This document shows positions 14,917-23,050 of a stretch of 44,832 bases of DNA, piece by piece. Source of the stretch: Bryobacterales bacterium. GTDB lineage: Bacteria; Acidobacteriota; Terriglobia; Bryobacterales; UBA6623. The first letter of the stretch is position 1; the number at the start of each line of letters is the position of its first letter. Where the stretch lies: NCBI GenBank assembly GCA_026713545.1, contig JAPOOG010000003.1:1-44832 (forward strand). Direction: 5' to 3'. The translations under genes were made by a program, and so were the position numbers. The notes below the pieces were generated by a model. It saw only the letters and a list, made by a program, of their open reading frames with translations. It ran no database searches and was not told where the DNA came from.

Positions 14917-16395
14917 ATGACGGCGGATCTGCTCGCGGGACTGACGGCCGTGCTGCAGTGGGAAGTCCTGACGTTTCTCGCCGTCGGTGTCGTGCTGGGC
15001 GCTATATTCGGCTCGCTGCCGGGCCTGACCGCGACCATGGGCGTAGCGGTGCTGACGCCGCTCACGTTCTGGGTGTCCGCCGAGCAGGGCCTGGCGATGC
15101 TACTCGGGATCTACTGCGGAGCGATCCCGGCAGGGGGCATCCCCGCGATTCTCATCAACGTCCCGGGAACACCCGCCTCGATCGCGACGTCTTGGGACGG
15201 CTACGCGCTTTCAAAGAAAGGGCAAGCCGGTTTGGCCCTCGGCATCAATGCTCTGCTCTCGGCCGTCGGGCAGCTTACGAGCATCTTCTTTCTCGCGGTG
15301 GCGGCATTCCCCATCGCGAGCTTCGCGCTGCGGTTCGGTCCGGCGGAGTATTTCGGGCTGGCGTTGTTCGGTATCAGCCTGATGGCCGGGGTATCCGGAG
15401 ACCGTGTAATCAAGGGCATGCTGGCCGGCATGCTGGGACTGGGGATCGCGACTGTCGGCCTCGATCCGATGACCGCCTACCCCCGCTACACCTTCGGCCA
15501 ATCGGAATTTCTGGACGGCATCTCGTTCGTGCCCGTGATGATCGGTTTGTTCGGATTGGCAGAAGTGCTGATTCAGATTTCAGACCGCTGGGGCAAGCTC
15601 GACCAAGCGCCGTCCAAGCTGGGCCGCATCTGGCCTGCGTGGATGGAATGGAAGCGGATGTTGCCCTCGACGTTTACCGGCGCAGGGATTGGCACGTTCG
15701 TCGGCGCCGTACCCGCCGCGGGCGGCGATATCGGTTCGGTGATCGCCTGGGAACAAGCCCGTCGCTTGTCGCGCAACAAAGAGGCATTCGGAAAGGGATC
15801 GTTGGAAGGACTGGCGGCCAGTTGCTCCTCGTGCAATGGAGCGATCGGCGGCGCGATGACGACCATGCTGACGCTGGGCATCCCGGGAGATGCCGTCTCG
15901 GCGGTATTGATCGGCGCGTTGCTGATTCACGGCATCCAGCCGGGACCGTTGCTGTTTCGCGACCACCGCGATTTCGTTTTCAGCATCGTGTTTCTGATGG
16001 CCTTCGCCTCGATGGTGATGATGGTGGTGGGTCTGCTCGGCGCGAAGCCCCTGGCGCGCGCCCTGCGGATTCCCAGCCCGTGGCTCTGGGCAGGCATCGT
16101 GATGTTCGGTGCTATCGGGTCGTATGCGCTGAACAACGCTGTTGTCGACGTCTGGGCGATGTTCGTGGCCGGGATCGTCGGTTTCCTGTTACGCAAGGCG
16201 GATGTGCCGTTGGGACCCCTCGTGTTGGGGCTGATCCTAGGACCTATGATGGAATCGAACCTGCGGCGCGCACTGATCCTCGGCCGCGGTGATTGGCTGG
16301 GCACGTTGACCAGCAGTTCCATCGTCGTCTTCTTCATGGTGGCCACCATCCTGAGCCTCCTACTTCCGCTCTTGAAGAAGCGGCGGGCTGGGTAA
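14917..16395 (+). CDS. tctA: Tripartite tricarboxylate transporter large membrane subunit
   Basis: A 492-residue permease with about 11-12 membrane segments. Diagnostic TctA stretches are FGSLPGLTATMGVAVLTPLTF near the start, GGIPAILINVPGTPASIATSWDGY, and the repeated GAVPAAGGDIGSVIAWEQARRLS and LGIPGDAVSAVLIGALLIHG. I chose the ATG at 14917 because the open frame upstream of it overlaps tctB and lacks family similarity; GGAG lies directly before it. It is the transport channel of the TctABC system, driven by an ion gradient. The TPR gene starts three bases after the stop. Confidence 0.93.
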   Translation: MTADLLAGLTAVLQWEVLTFLAVGVVLGAIFGSLPGLTATMGVAVLTPLTFWVSAEQGLAMLLGIYCGAIPAGGIPAILINVPGTPASIATSWDGYALSKKGQAGLALGINALLSAVGQLTSIFFLAVAAFPIASFALRFGPAEYFGLALFGISLMAGVSGDRVIKGMLAGMLGLGIATVGLDPMTAYPRYTFGQSEFLDGISFVPVMIGLFGLAEVLIQISDRWGKLDQAPSKLGRIWPAWMEWKRMLPSTFTGAGIGTFVGAVPAAGGDIGSVIAWEQARRLSRNKEAFGKGSLEGLAASCSSCNGAIGGAMTTMLTLGIPGDAVSAVLIGALLIHGIQPGPLLFRDHRDFVFSIVFLMAFASMVMMVVGLLGAKPLARALRIPSPWLWAGIVMFGAIGSYALNNAVVDVWAMFVAGIVGFLLRKADVPLGPLVLGLILGPMMESNLRRALILGRGDWLGTLTSSSIVVFFMVATILSLLLPLLKKRRAG

Positions 16396-16398
16396 CCG

Positions 16399-17412
16399 AT
16401 GCGAACCTGGTTTCTTACGGCGCTGATCGTCCTGGGGGCCGCCCCCGCTCCGGTTGCCGCAGGCGATCTGGAATTGAGGGGCCGGATCGTTCCACCGCTG
16501 CGGTCGGCCTGGGTCGGCCTGCAGTCGGCCGACCGGCCTTTCCACACGCAAACACTAAGCGACCTCAAGGGCCGCTTCCGCTTCAAGAAAATCAAACCCG
16601 GCGGCTACGCGCTCATCGTGTTTCACCCGAAGTGGGGTGAGCAACGCCGCTCGGTCGAGGTCACTCCCAGCTTCGCGGACAAAAAGAATCGCGTTGAGAT
16701 CACCATTGTCGTGAAACGGTCAAACCAGGCGCGGGAGAGGCAGACGATGGAAAACCACACGGTCTCAGTGCGAGAACTCTCAGTTTCGAGACACGCGCGC
16801 ACAGAGTTTCTCAAAGCCAACCAACGACTCGAGAAGCACGACGTCAAGGGCGCCGTGGCGCATCTGAAAAAGGCCGTTGAGATATCGCCGCAGTTCGTTG
16901 AAGCCTGGAATCAACTGGGGACCATCGCGTATCAAAATGGAGAACACGCCCAAGCAGAGACCTATTTCCGCGAAGCCTTGGATCTTCAGTCGGACGCCTT
17001 CGGCCCTGTCGTCAACATGGGTGCGGCGCTACTTGCGCTGGGACGCCATAGCGAAGCACTTGGATACAATCGCTACGCAGTAACTCTGCGGCCCGACGAC
17101 GCGCTTGCCAATTCCCAACTCGGTCTCAACCACTTTTTTTTGGGTAGCAACGCGCAGGCGATCAAGTACCTTCAAACAGCCAAGGGGATCGATCCCGGCC
17201 ACTTCAGCCTTCCGCAGGTGACGTTGGCGGAGATCTACAGCCGTCAAGGCAAAGTGGCCGCAGCCATTCGCGAGTTGGAAGACTACATAGCCCGCCATCC
17301 GGATTCAGAGCGAGCGGCGCTGACTCGCAAAACCCTGGCGCGTCTGAAGACTCAGGCGGCAACTGGCGGTCCGGCAGACGCGGAGTCCCGCGCGGCCTCA
17401 AGCCAACCCTGA
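16399..17412 (+). CDS. Exported CnaB-like/TPR-repeat protein
   Basis: A 337-residue protein with a cleavable-looking signal peptide (MRTWFLTALIVLGAAPAPVAAG), then a beta-rich domain at about 22-112 resembling carboxypeptidase-regulatory/CnaB-like folds (DLKGRFRFKKIKPGGYALIVFH is the typical core), and four to five tetratricopeptide repeats at about 130-315 (VEAWNQLGTIAYQNGEHAQAETYFREAL is a clear one). It is therefore likely a periplasmic scaffold protein. No enzymatic motif. Such proteins are frequent in Acidobacteria. It starts three bases after tctA and ends 20 bases before the amidase, so it belongs to the same transcript; what it binds is unknown. Confidence 0.75.
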   Translation: MRTWFLTALIVLGAAPAPVAAGDLELRGRIVPPLRSAWVGLQSADRPFHTQTLSDLKGRFRFKKIKPGGYALIVFHPKWGEQRRSVEVTPSFADKKNRVEITIVVKRSNQARERQTMENHTVSVRELSVSRHARTEFLKANQRLEKHDVKGAVAHLKKAVEISPQFVEAWNQLGTIAYQNGEHAQAETYFREALDLQSDAFGPVVNMGAALLALGRHSEALGYNRYAVTLRPDDALANSQLGLNHFFLGSNAQAIKYLQTAKGIDPGHFSLPQVTLAEIYSRQGKVAAAIRELEDYIARHPDSERAALTRKTLARLKTQAATGGPADAESRAASSQP

Positions 17413-17432
17413 ATCAGGGGGTTCAACCTCTC

Positions 17433-18734
17433 ATGCCCGTATTCACCGAGGAATCCCTGTCGAACCTGCGCCTTCGGCTGAAGGCCGGTGATCTGGCGGC
17501 AGCCGATCTGATAGATGATTGCCTGGACCGTATCGAATCGGAAGACAAGCGCATCGAGGCCTGGGCTTACGTTGCGCGCGACGAGGCGCTCAGGGAGGCA
17601 AGGAAGCTCGATCACGAGTTCGCCCGGAAGGGCCCCCGCGGGCCACTGCATGGCTTCCCGTTCGGAGTGAAGGATATCTTCGACACTGCTGCGATGCCGA
17701 CGGAGTGGGGCTCGCCGCTGCACAAGGGCCGTGTCCCGGCGGAGGATGCGGCGCTTGTCCGGCAACTGCGCGCAGCGGGAGCGATCGTGTTGGGCAAGAC
17801 GCATACGACGGCCTATGCCTACTTCGATCCAGGGCCGACCCGGAATCCGCACAACAAGGCACACACACCCGGAGGTTCGTCCAGCGGGTCGGCGGCCGCT
17901 GTCGCCGCGGGGATGGTCCCGTTCTCCATCGGTAGTCAGACGATGGGGTCAGTACTACGGCCGGCTTCGTTCTGCGGCGTGGTGGGCTTCAAGCCAACTT
18001 TTAATCGCTTGCCGTTGGGGGGTGTCATGGCGTTCGCGAAGAGTCTCGACCATGCGGGATTCTTCACCAGGACGGCGGCAGACATGGCTCTACTCTGGTC
18101 GGCGATCGGTGGCGGTACGAGGGACGAATCTCAAGGCGAACCGCTGAGGTTTATCAATGTCCCCTGGCCCATCGAAGACGGCTTGGAGCCTGAGATGGAA
18201 AGGGGGTTTGGAGTGTTGCTCGAACGGCTGCGCATGGCGGGGGTACAGATCGAGCAACGGTCTTTGGCCGAGAGCTTCCGTGGTCTGTTGCGGGCAGCTC
18301 GGACGATCAACAACTACGAGGGTGCGCGAGAGAACCGCGAGCGCTATTTGGAGCATGCCGAGGCAATCGGCACGAAGCTGGCCGCGCTCGTCGAGGACGG
18401 GCTCGCGTTGCCCGACGAAGTCTATGGTCAGGCGTTGGATACGGTCGCCGCAGCCAGTAACGAGTTTGAGGAATCAACAAGGGATGGAGCGCTCTGGTTG
18501 ATCCCCGCCGCACCCGGACCGGCCCCCCCAGGACTGGCATCCACGGGAGACCCTCGGTGTAACGCGCCAATCACGGCGATGGGCTTACCCGCTCTGTCGC
18601 TGCCTTTCGGACGCACGGCGAACGGCTTACCGTTGGGCTGCCAGATCGTGGGGCCGAGAGACCGTGAGGACCTCGTTCTTGCCGCCGCAAGCCGTTGTGA
18701 AGCGTTTCTGAACGAAGCGCTATTAGAGAGTTGA
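17433..18734 (+). CDS. Amidase signature family hydrolase
   Basis: A 433-residue amidase. The Ser-cisSer-Lys triad is readable: Lys80 in FPFGVKDIFDT, cis-Ser149 in the GGSSSGSAAAVAAG stretch and the nucleophile Ser173 in GSQTMGSVLRPASFCG. The usual TGGS reads TMGS, a mild departure from consensus. The C-terminal part (about 340-430) holds the expected N.P..A.G.PA.SLP.G pattern (NAPITAMGLPALSLPFG). Cytoplasmic, as no signal peptide is seen. It is the last gene of the tct run, which suggests that it hydrolyses an amide taken up by TctABC or made from it; this is inference. Confidence 0.9.
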   Translation: MPVFTEESLSNLRLRLKAGDLAAADLIDDCLDRIESEDKRIEAWAYVARDEALREARKLDHEFARKGPRGPLHGFPFGVKDIFDTAAMPTEWGSPLHKGRVPAEDAALVRQLRAAGAIVLGKTHTTAYAYFDPGPTRNPHNKAHTPGGSSSGSAAAVAAGMVPFSIGSQTMGSVLRPASFCGVVGFKPTFNRLPLGGVMAFAKSLDHAGFFTRTAADMALLWSAIGGGTRDESQGEPLRFINVPWPIEDGLEPEMERGFGVLLERLRMAGVQIEQRSLAESFRGLLRAARTINNYEGARENRERYLEHAEAIGTKLAALVEDGLALPDEVYGQALDTVAAASNEFEESTRDGALWLIPAAPGPAPPGLASTGDPRCNAPITAMGLPALSLPFGRTANGLPLGCQIVGPRDREDLVLAAASRCEAFLNEALLES

Positions 18735-18819
18735 TCCGACGTGTTTTCCGCGCTCCCGAAAGAACCTGATTTCGTGATCGGAACCCGTGCTAGTCTCGTA
18801 GTTAGGTAATCGTCATCCA

Positions 18820-20202
18820 ATGAAAGTCGTCATTGCAGGCGGTGGTCAAGTCGCCATGCTGATCGCACGCCGACTGGCGCGTGAGGGTAACGAAGTTGTC
18901 GTTGTCGAAGAGAACAAGAACCGCAGCGAGCAGTTGCAGGACCTGCTCGACGCCAAGATCGTGCAGGGCAATGCCTCCCGCGTGTCAACCTTGCGGAGAG
19001 CCGGTCTGGGCGAAGCCGACATGTTCATTGCGGCAACGAACTCGGATGAGTCCAATCTGCTGGCCTGCATGATCGCGCAGGCCGAAGCCGGACACCTTGT
19101 CAAGATTGCCCGCATTCGCACCCACGAAGCCGAGCACTGGCGCCGTGTCAGCGAACAGGTCGGTCTCAAGATCGACTTGATCATCCACCCGGAAAGCAGT
19201 ATCGCCGAGCGCATCATGCGCGTGGTGGGTGTTCCCGGCGTCTCCGACATTTACGATTTTGCAGGCGGAGCCGTGAAGCTCTTCGGGATGAACGTTGATG
19301 CCGACAGTGGGTTCAACGGGAAAACCCTCGAACAACTGGACCAGGCTGGGCCACCCAAAGATTCATTGATCGCTCTGATCTTTCGCGGCCAACAGGTGAT
19401 CATTCCCCACGGAGAGGAGCGCCTCCGGACCGGGGATCACATCTATATCATGGCCACGCAGGAGAACCTAACCGATGTACTCCGCTTCATGGGGCTGGAG
19501 CACAGAGAATCGATCTCGCGCGTCTTCGTTGTCGGAGGCAAGCAACTCGGGATCGGCGTGGCTGAGGTGCTCGAGAAGAAAGGCGTCAACGTCAAGCTCT
19601 TCGAGCAAGACGCGGCGCGATGCGAAAAGATCTCGACGATTCTCAAAAAGACCGTCGTCATTCATGGCGACGGCACCGATCAGACAACGCTCGAAGAAGA
19701 GAACATCGAAGGCGTGGACGCGTTCCTGGCCTTGAGCAATCACGATGAGGACAACATCATCGCCTCGCTCCTCGCTCGGCGGTTGGGAGCCAAGAAGGTG
19801 GTTCCTCTGATCAATCGGCTCAATTACCTGCCCATGGTGCAGCGGCTCGGCATCAATACGTCAGTCAGCCCACGGCTCGAGGCGGTCGACCGCGCGCTGC
19901 AGTTCGTGCGCAAAGGGCGCGTCTTGTCAGTCACGACATTCCGCGAGGAAGAGGCCGAGGCGATCGAGCTGATCGCCGCACCGCGCTCGAAGTACGTGGG
20001 CAAGCAGTTGCGCCACATCCGTTTTCCCCGAGGCGCCATCGTCGGGGCGATCGCCAGTCCGACGGGTCAAGTCATCGTTCCCCGTGGTGAAGCTACGATT
20101 CAGGCTGGCGACCGCGTCATCTTCTTCACGCTGGAAAGTGTGGTTCCCGAACTGGAGAGTGCCTTCCTCGCTGAGCCCAAACGCCATAGGAAAGTCGGTT
20201 GA
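18820..20202 (+). CDS. trkA: Trk potassium uptake regulatory subunit TrkA
   Basis: A 460-residue peripheral membrane protein with two RCK (KTN-TrkA_C) units in tandem. The first Rossmann loop is GGGQVAMLIARRLA (about 7-20) and the second VVGGKQLGIGVAEVLEKKG (about 233-251); each is followed by a TrkA_C domain, the last near 375-455 (RHIRFPRGAIVGAI). It binds NAD(H) and gates TrkH. The start ATG at 18820 lacks a Shine-Dalgarno. Its TGA overlaps the TTG start of trkH (TTGA at 20199-20202), implying coupled translation. Confidence 0.95.
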   Translation: MKVVIAGGGQVAMLIARRLAREGNEVVVVEENKNRSEQLQDLLDAKIVQGNASRVSTLRRAGLGEADMFIAATNSDESNLLACMIAQAEAGHLVKIARIRTHEAEHWRRVSEQVGLKIDLIIHPESSIAERIMRVVGVPGVSDIYDFAGGAVKLFGMNVDADSGFNGKTLEQLDQAGPPKDSLIALIFRGQQVIIPHGEERLRTGDHIYIMATQENLTDVLRFMGLEHRESISRVFVVGGKQLGIGVAEVLEKKGVNVKLFEQDAARCEKISTILKKTVVIHGDGTDQTTLEEENIEGVDAFLALSNHDEDNIIASLLARRLGAKKVVPLINRLNYLPMVQRLGINTSVSPRLEAVDRALQFVRKGRVLSVTTFREEEAEAIELIAAPRSKYVGKQLRHIRFPRGAIVGAIASPTGQVIVPRGEATIQAGDRVIFFTLESVVPELESAFLAEPKRHRKVG

Positions 20203-21650
20203 TCCACCGTTCAGCGATCACCCATGTTCTCGGTCAGTTCCTGCTCGCATTCGCGGGCGCGATGCTGCTTCCACTAACGTACGGCCTGTTGTCGGGAGCG
20301 CCCGACGCCATGACGATGGCTTGGGCATTGTGTACGACAGCGAGCGCCGGAGCGGTTCTGTTCATCTTCTCGCCACGGCCCGAGCGCGAGTTGAGTCAGC
20401 GCGAAGGTTTGCTGCTCGTCGTAGCGGTCTGGGCATGTGTCTCCTTTTTCGGGAGTCTCCCTTTCCTGTTTTCCCCGAACTTCGAAACGTTCACCGACGC
20501 CGTGTTCGAGTCGACTTCGGGATTCACGACGACCGGTGCGACCGTACTCGGAGACATCGAAGCGTTGACGCCGACCCTGCAGCTTTGGCGTTGCTTCTCT
20601 CACTGGCTGGGCGGAATGGGGATCGTCCTGTTGGGCATTGCCATCTTGCCCCTGGTAGGGCACGGCGGCATGCATCTGTATCGAGCCGAGTTCTCGGGCG
20701 CCACGTCCGAGAAGCTCAAACCTCGAATCGCCGAGACGGCACGCTCCTTGGGGAAGATCTATTTCAGCCTGACGCTCGTTCTGTATTTTGTGCTGCGGCT
20801 GGCGGGCATGGATGCTTATGAAGCGATGTGCCACACTTTCTCGACGCTCGGCACGGGTGGCTTTTCCACGAGAGAGTCCAGCATCGCTGGATTCGCAAGC
20901 CCTGTTGTCGAATACCTGATCATTCTCTTCATGCTGCTCGTGGGCATCAGCTTCGCACAGCAGTACCGGCTTTGGATCCAGCGCAGACCGGGAAGGTTTC
21001 TGGCTGATGTTGAAATCCGCTCGTACGTGCTGCTGGTCGTGGTTTCGACCCTCGTCATTGCCGTACTTCTCGTTCTCCACCACGGCTACGCGATCGAGAG
21101 CGCCTTCCGAAGCTCGTTGTTTCAGGTCAGCACGATCATCACCACGACGGGGTTCGTCACGGATGACTTCGAGGTCTGGCATCCGTTGGCGCAGCTCATG
21201 TTGTTGGCGCTGATGTTCGTGGGGGGGTGCACCGGGTCAACAGCAGGTGGCCTGAAGGTTGCGCGCATCCTCTTGCTGTCCAAAGTGGTCGATCGGGAGT
21301 TCAAGAGGATGGTGGAGCCGCGCGGGGTTTTTTCCGTGCGGCTAGGCGGCGCCGTGATCCCCGAAGGAACAATACAAAGTCTGTTGAACCTGATCTACCT
21401 CGCGTTTGTTGTAAATTTCGCCTCGTGCCTGTTCTTGGCGGCGATGGGCGTTGATGTCCTGACGTCCATTGCGGCCGTAGCGGCTTCGATGTTCAATATC
21501 GGTCCGGGACTCGGAGGAGTCGGTCCGCTCGACAACTATGCTCACCTTCCCGCGCTCGCCAAGTGGGTGCTGAGCGGATGCATGATCGCGGGACGGCTCG
21601 AGTTCTACACAGTCCTGGTGATTCTGACGCCGGCTTTCTGGCGCAAATAA
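20199..21650 (+). CDS. trkH: Trk potassium uptake channel subunit TrkH
   Basis: A 483-residue inner-membrane potassium channel of the SKT superfamily. Four pore loops with the filter-like Thr/Gly segments can be seen: STSGFTTTGATVL, TLGTGGFSTRESSI, ITTTGFVTDDF and NIGPGLGGVGPLDNY. The first two and third carry the T-x-G-F pattern. The start is a TTG that overlaps the trkA stop. Together with TrkA it makes a complete Trk system, used for turgor and potassium homeostasis. Confidence 0.95.
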   Translation: MIHRSAITHVLGQFLLAFAGAMLLPLTYGLLSGAPDAMTMAWALCTTASAGAVLFIFSPRPERELSQREGLLLVVAVWACVSFFGSLPFLFSPNFETFTDAVFESTSGFTTTGATVLGDIEALTPTLQLWRCFSHWLGGMGIVLLGIAILPLVGHGGMHLYRAEFSGATSEKLKPRIAETARSLGKIYFSLTLVLYFVLRLAGMDAYEAMCHTFSTLGTGGFSTRESSIAGFASPVVEYLIILFMLLVGISFAQQYRLWIQRRPGRFLADVEIRSYVLLVVVSTLVIAVLLVLHHGYAIESAFRSSLFQVSTIITTTGFVTDDFEVWHPLAQLMLLALMFVGGCTGSTAGGLKVARILLLSKVVDREFKRMVEPRGVFSVRLGGAVIPEGTIQSLLNLIYLAFVVNFASCLFLAAMGVDVLTSIAAVAASMFNIGPGLGGVGPLDNYAHLPALAKWVLSGCMIAGRLEFYTVLVILTPAFWRK

Positions 21651-21690
21651 GCAGCGCCCAGGCGGCAATTGAGGATAATACTCTACTCAG

Positions 21691-22767
21691 ATGCCAGAAC
21701 GCGCCAACACGGAACTCGTTCAGCGCGCCATCATGTGGAGTTTGTCGGGGCTGGTCGTCTATTGCCTGTATCTGGTCAGTAAACCGTTCCTGGCGGCTCT
21801 TGTTTCGGCCACAGTGCTGAGCATCTTCGCGTTTCCGCTGCATCGGATGGCCTGCCGCAACATTCAGAGTGCGAATCTGGCGGCGTTCACGTCGGCCTGT
21901 TTTGTGTCCCTGGTGATCCTCGTCCCTCTCGGCTGGCTGGTTCCGGCCTTCGTCAGAGAAGCTCTCGCTGTGGTGAGAACGGTGCCAACCGTCGAGGTGC
22001 TCCCGCGGGCCAAGGAGTTCTTCGACAACTATCTCGCGCAGTCGCCGATCCCGCTCGGTGACTTCGATACCATCGTGCGCAACTTGTCACAGCGAACGGC
22101 CACGTTTCTCGCAGAGGAGTCGGCGCGCCTCGCAGGAAACGTCGCCGGCTGGATCATTGACCTGGTTGTCATGGTGCTGGCGCTGTTCTACCTGTTCCGT
22201 GACGGCCGTAATGTCCTGCAGATGCTGAAGGAAGTCGCTCCGATGGGCGCCCGGCACCGCGAGCGCATGATGGCGGAAGTCGTTGAGTTGATTTCAGTGA
22301 CGATCTCGAGCGGCTTAATGGTCGCGGTCTTGCAAGGCTTTCTGTCGGGTCTCATCTTCTGGCTGATCGGCATACCGTCGGCTGTTTTCTGGGGATGCAT
22401 CTCGGGCCTCCTGGCCTTCCTCCCGGTGGTGGGCCCTTGGCTGGTTTGGGCTCCTGCAGGGATCGGCCTCATCGTCAGTGGCGAAATGGGGCGTGGCGCC
22501 TTGCTGTTGATTCTGGGTTTCATCATCATCAGCGGAGCCGACAATTTGGTGCGGCCCATCCTGATTGCCGGCCGGGCGCAACTAAACGCTCTTCTGGTGT
22601 TCGTTGGCGTGTTCGGGGGCATCCAAGTGTTCGGCTTCATCGGCGTGGTCGTCGGGCCACTGGTCGTTGCCACGGCGGTCGGCTTTCTCAAAGGCTACAG
22701 CGAGAGTCTGCGTGAGCAACGCGCACAGCCCAAAGCCCCGGCGAAGCCATCGGCAGAAGCCGCCTGA
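21691..22767 (+). CDS. AI-2E family transporter (PerM/YdiK-like)
   Basis: A 358-residue inner-membrane protein with about eight membrane segments: two hairpins near the N-terminus (about 13-90), a long soluble stretch (about 95-145), and the C-terminal segments with the family signature GVFGGIQVFGFIGVVVGPLVVA (about 305-326). Some members export autoinducer-2, others are Na+/H+ antiporters or unknown; nothing here decides between them. The ATG at 21691 has no Shine-Dalgarno. It follows trkH by 40 bases and may be on the same transcript; the C-terminus is Ala/Pro/Lys-rich. Confidence 0.85.
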   Translation: MPERANTELVQRAIMWSLSGLVVYCLYLVSKPFLAALVSATVLSIFAFPLHRMACRNIQSANLAAFTSACFVSLVILVPLGWLVPAFVREALAVVRTVPTVEVLPRAKEFFDNYLAQSPIPLGDFDTIVRNLSQRTATFLAEESARLAGNVAGWIIDLVVMVLALFYLFRDGRNVLQMLKEVAPMGARHRERMMAEVVELISVTISSGLMVAVLQGFLSGLIFWLIGIPSAVFWGCISGLLAFLPVVGPWLVWAPAGIGLIVSGEMGRGALLLILGFIIISGADNLVRPILIAGRAQLNALLVFVGVFGGIQVFGFIGVVVGPLVVATAVGFLKGYSESLREQRAQPKAPAKPSAEAA

Positions 22768-22807
22768 CGCGCGGAAACCATCCTTGTAAGGCACCGCACA
22801 CGGTTCG

Positions 22808-22836
22808 TTGACATCAATCCGGGTGTTGGCTATAGT
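22808..22836 (+). promoter_or_regulatory. Strong sigma-70-type promoter of rpsA
   Basis: TTGACA (22808-22813), 17 bases, TATAGT (22831-22836): a consensus -35, optimal spacing and a five-of-six -10. Predicted transcription start at about 22843 leaves a leader of about 210 bases before rpsA. A second, weaker pair, TTGACA at 22945-22950 with AACACT at 22968-22973, lies inside the leader. Confidence 0.7.
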
Positions 22837-22863
22837 GATCCGACAGAGGTTAGGATTTCGCAT

Positions 22864-22925
22864 CTAGCGTGTTTTCGGGGGACTTCGCGCTAGTATGAGT
22901 TCTGCATAAGACCGATTGTCGGTCT
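22864..22925 (+). promoter_or_regulatory. Structured 5' leader of rpsA
   Basis: Two inverted repeats lie in the predicted leader: CTAGCG (22864-22869) with CGCTAG (22888-22893), and a perfect AGACCGA-TTG-TCGGTCT hairpin (22909-22925). Ribosomal protein S1 represses its own mRNA in Enterobacteria through a folded leader; whether this leader does the same is inference. Confidence 0.4.
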
Positions 22926-23050
22926 CGGTTTTCAAAGGTAGTTCTTGACAAGCACCGGGCTGGCCGCAACACTGCCCGAGCGGAACAGCACCTTGGAGGA
23001 GCCCGGTCTCCGCAGCCGCCAATCGCCAACAGGGCCACACAGAAGGGGAG

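Noticed and set aside
14958..16292. Open frame of 444 codons overlapping tctA in another frame
   Set aside because: Composition is Arg/Gly/Asp-rich as expected of an out-of-frame translation, and tctA fully explains the DNA.
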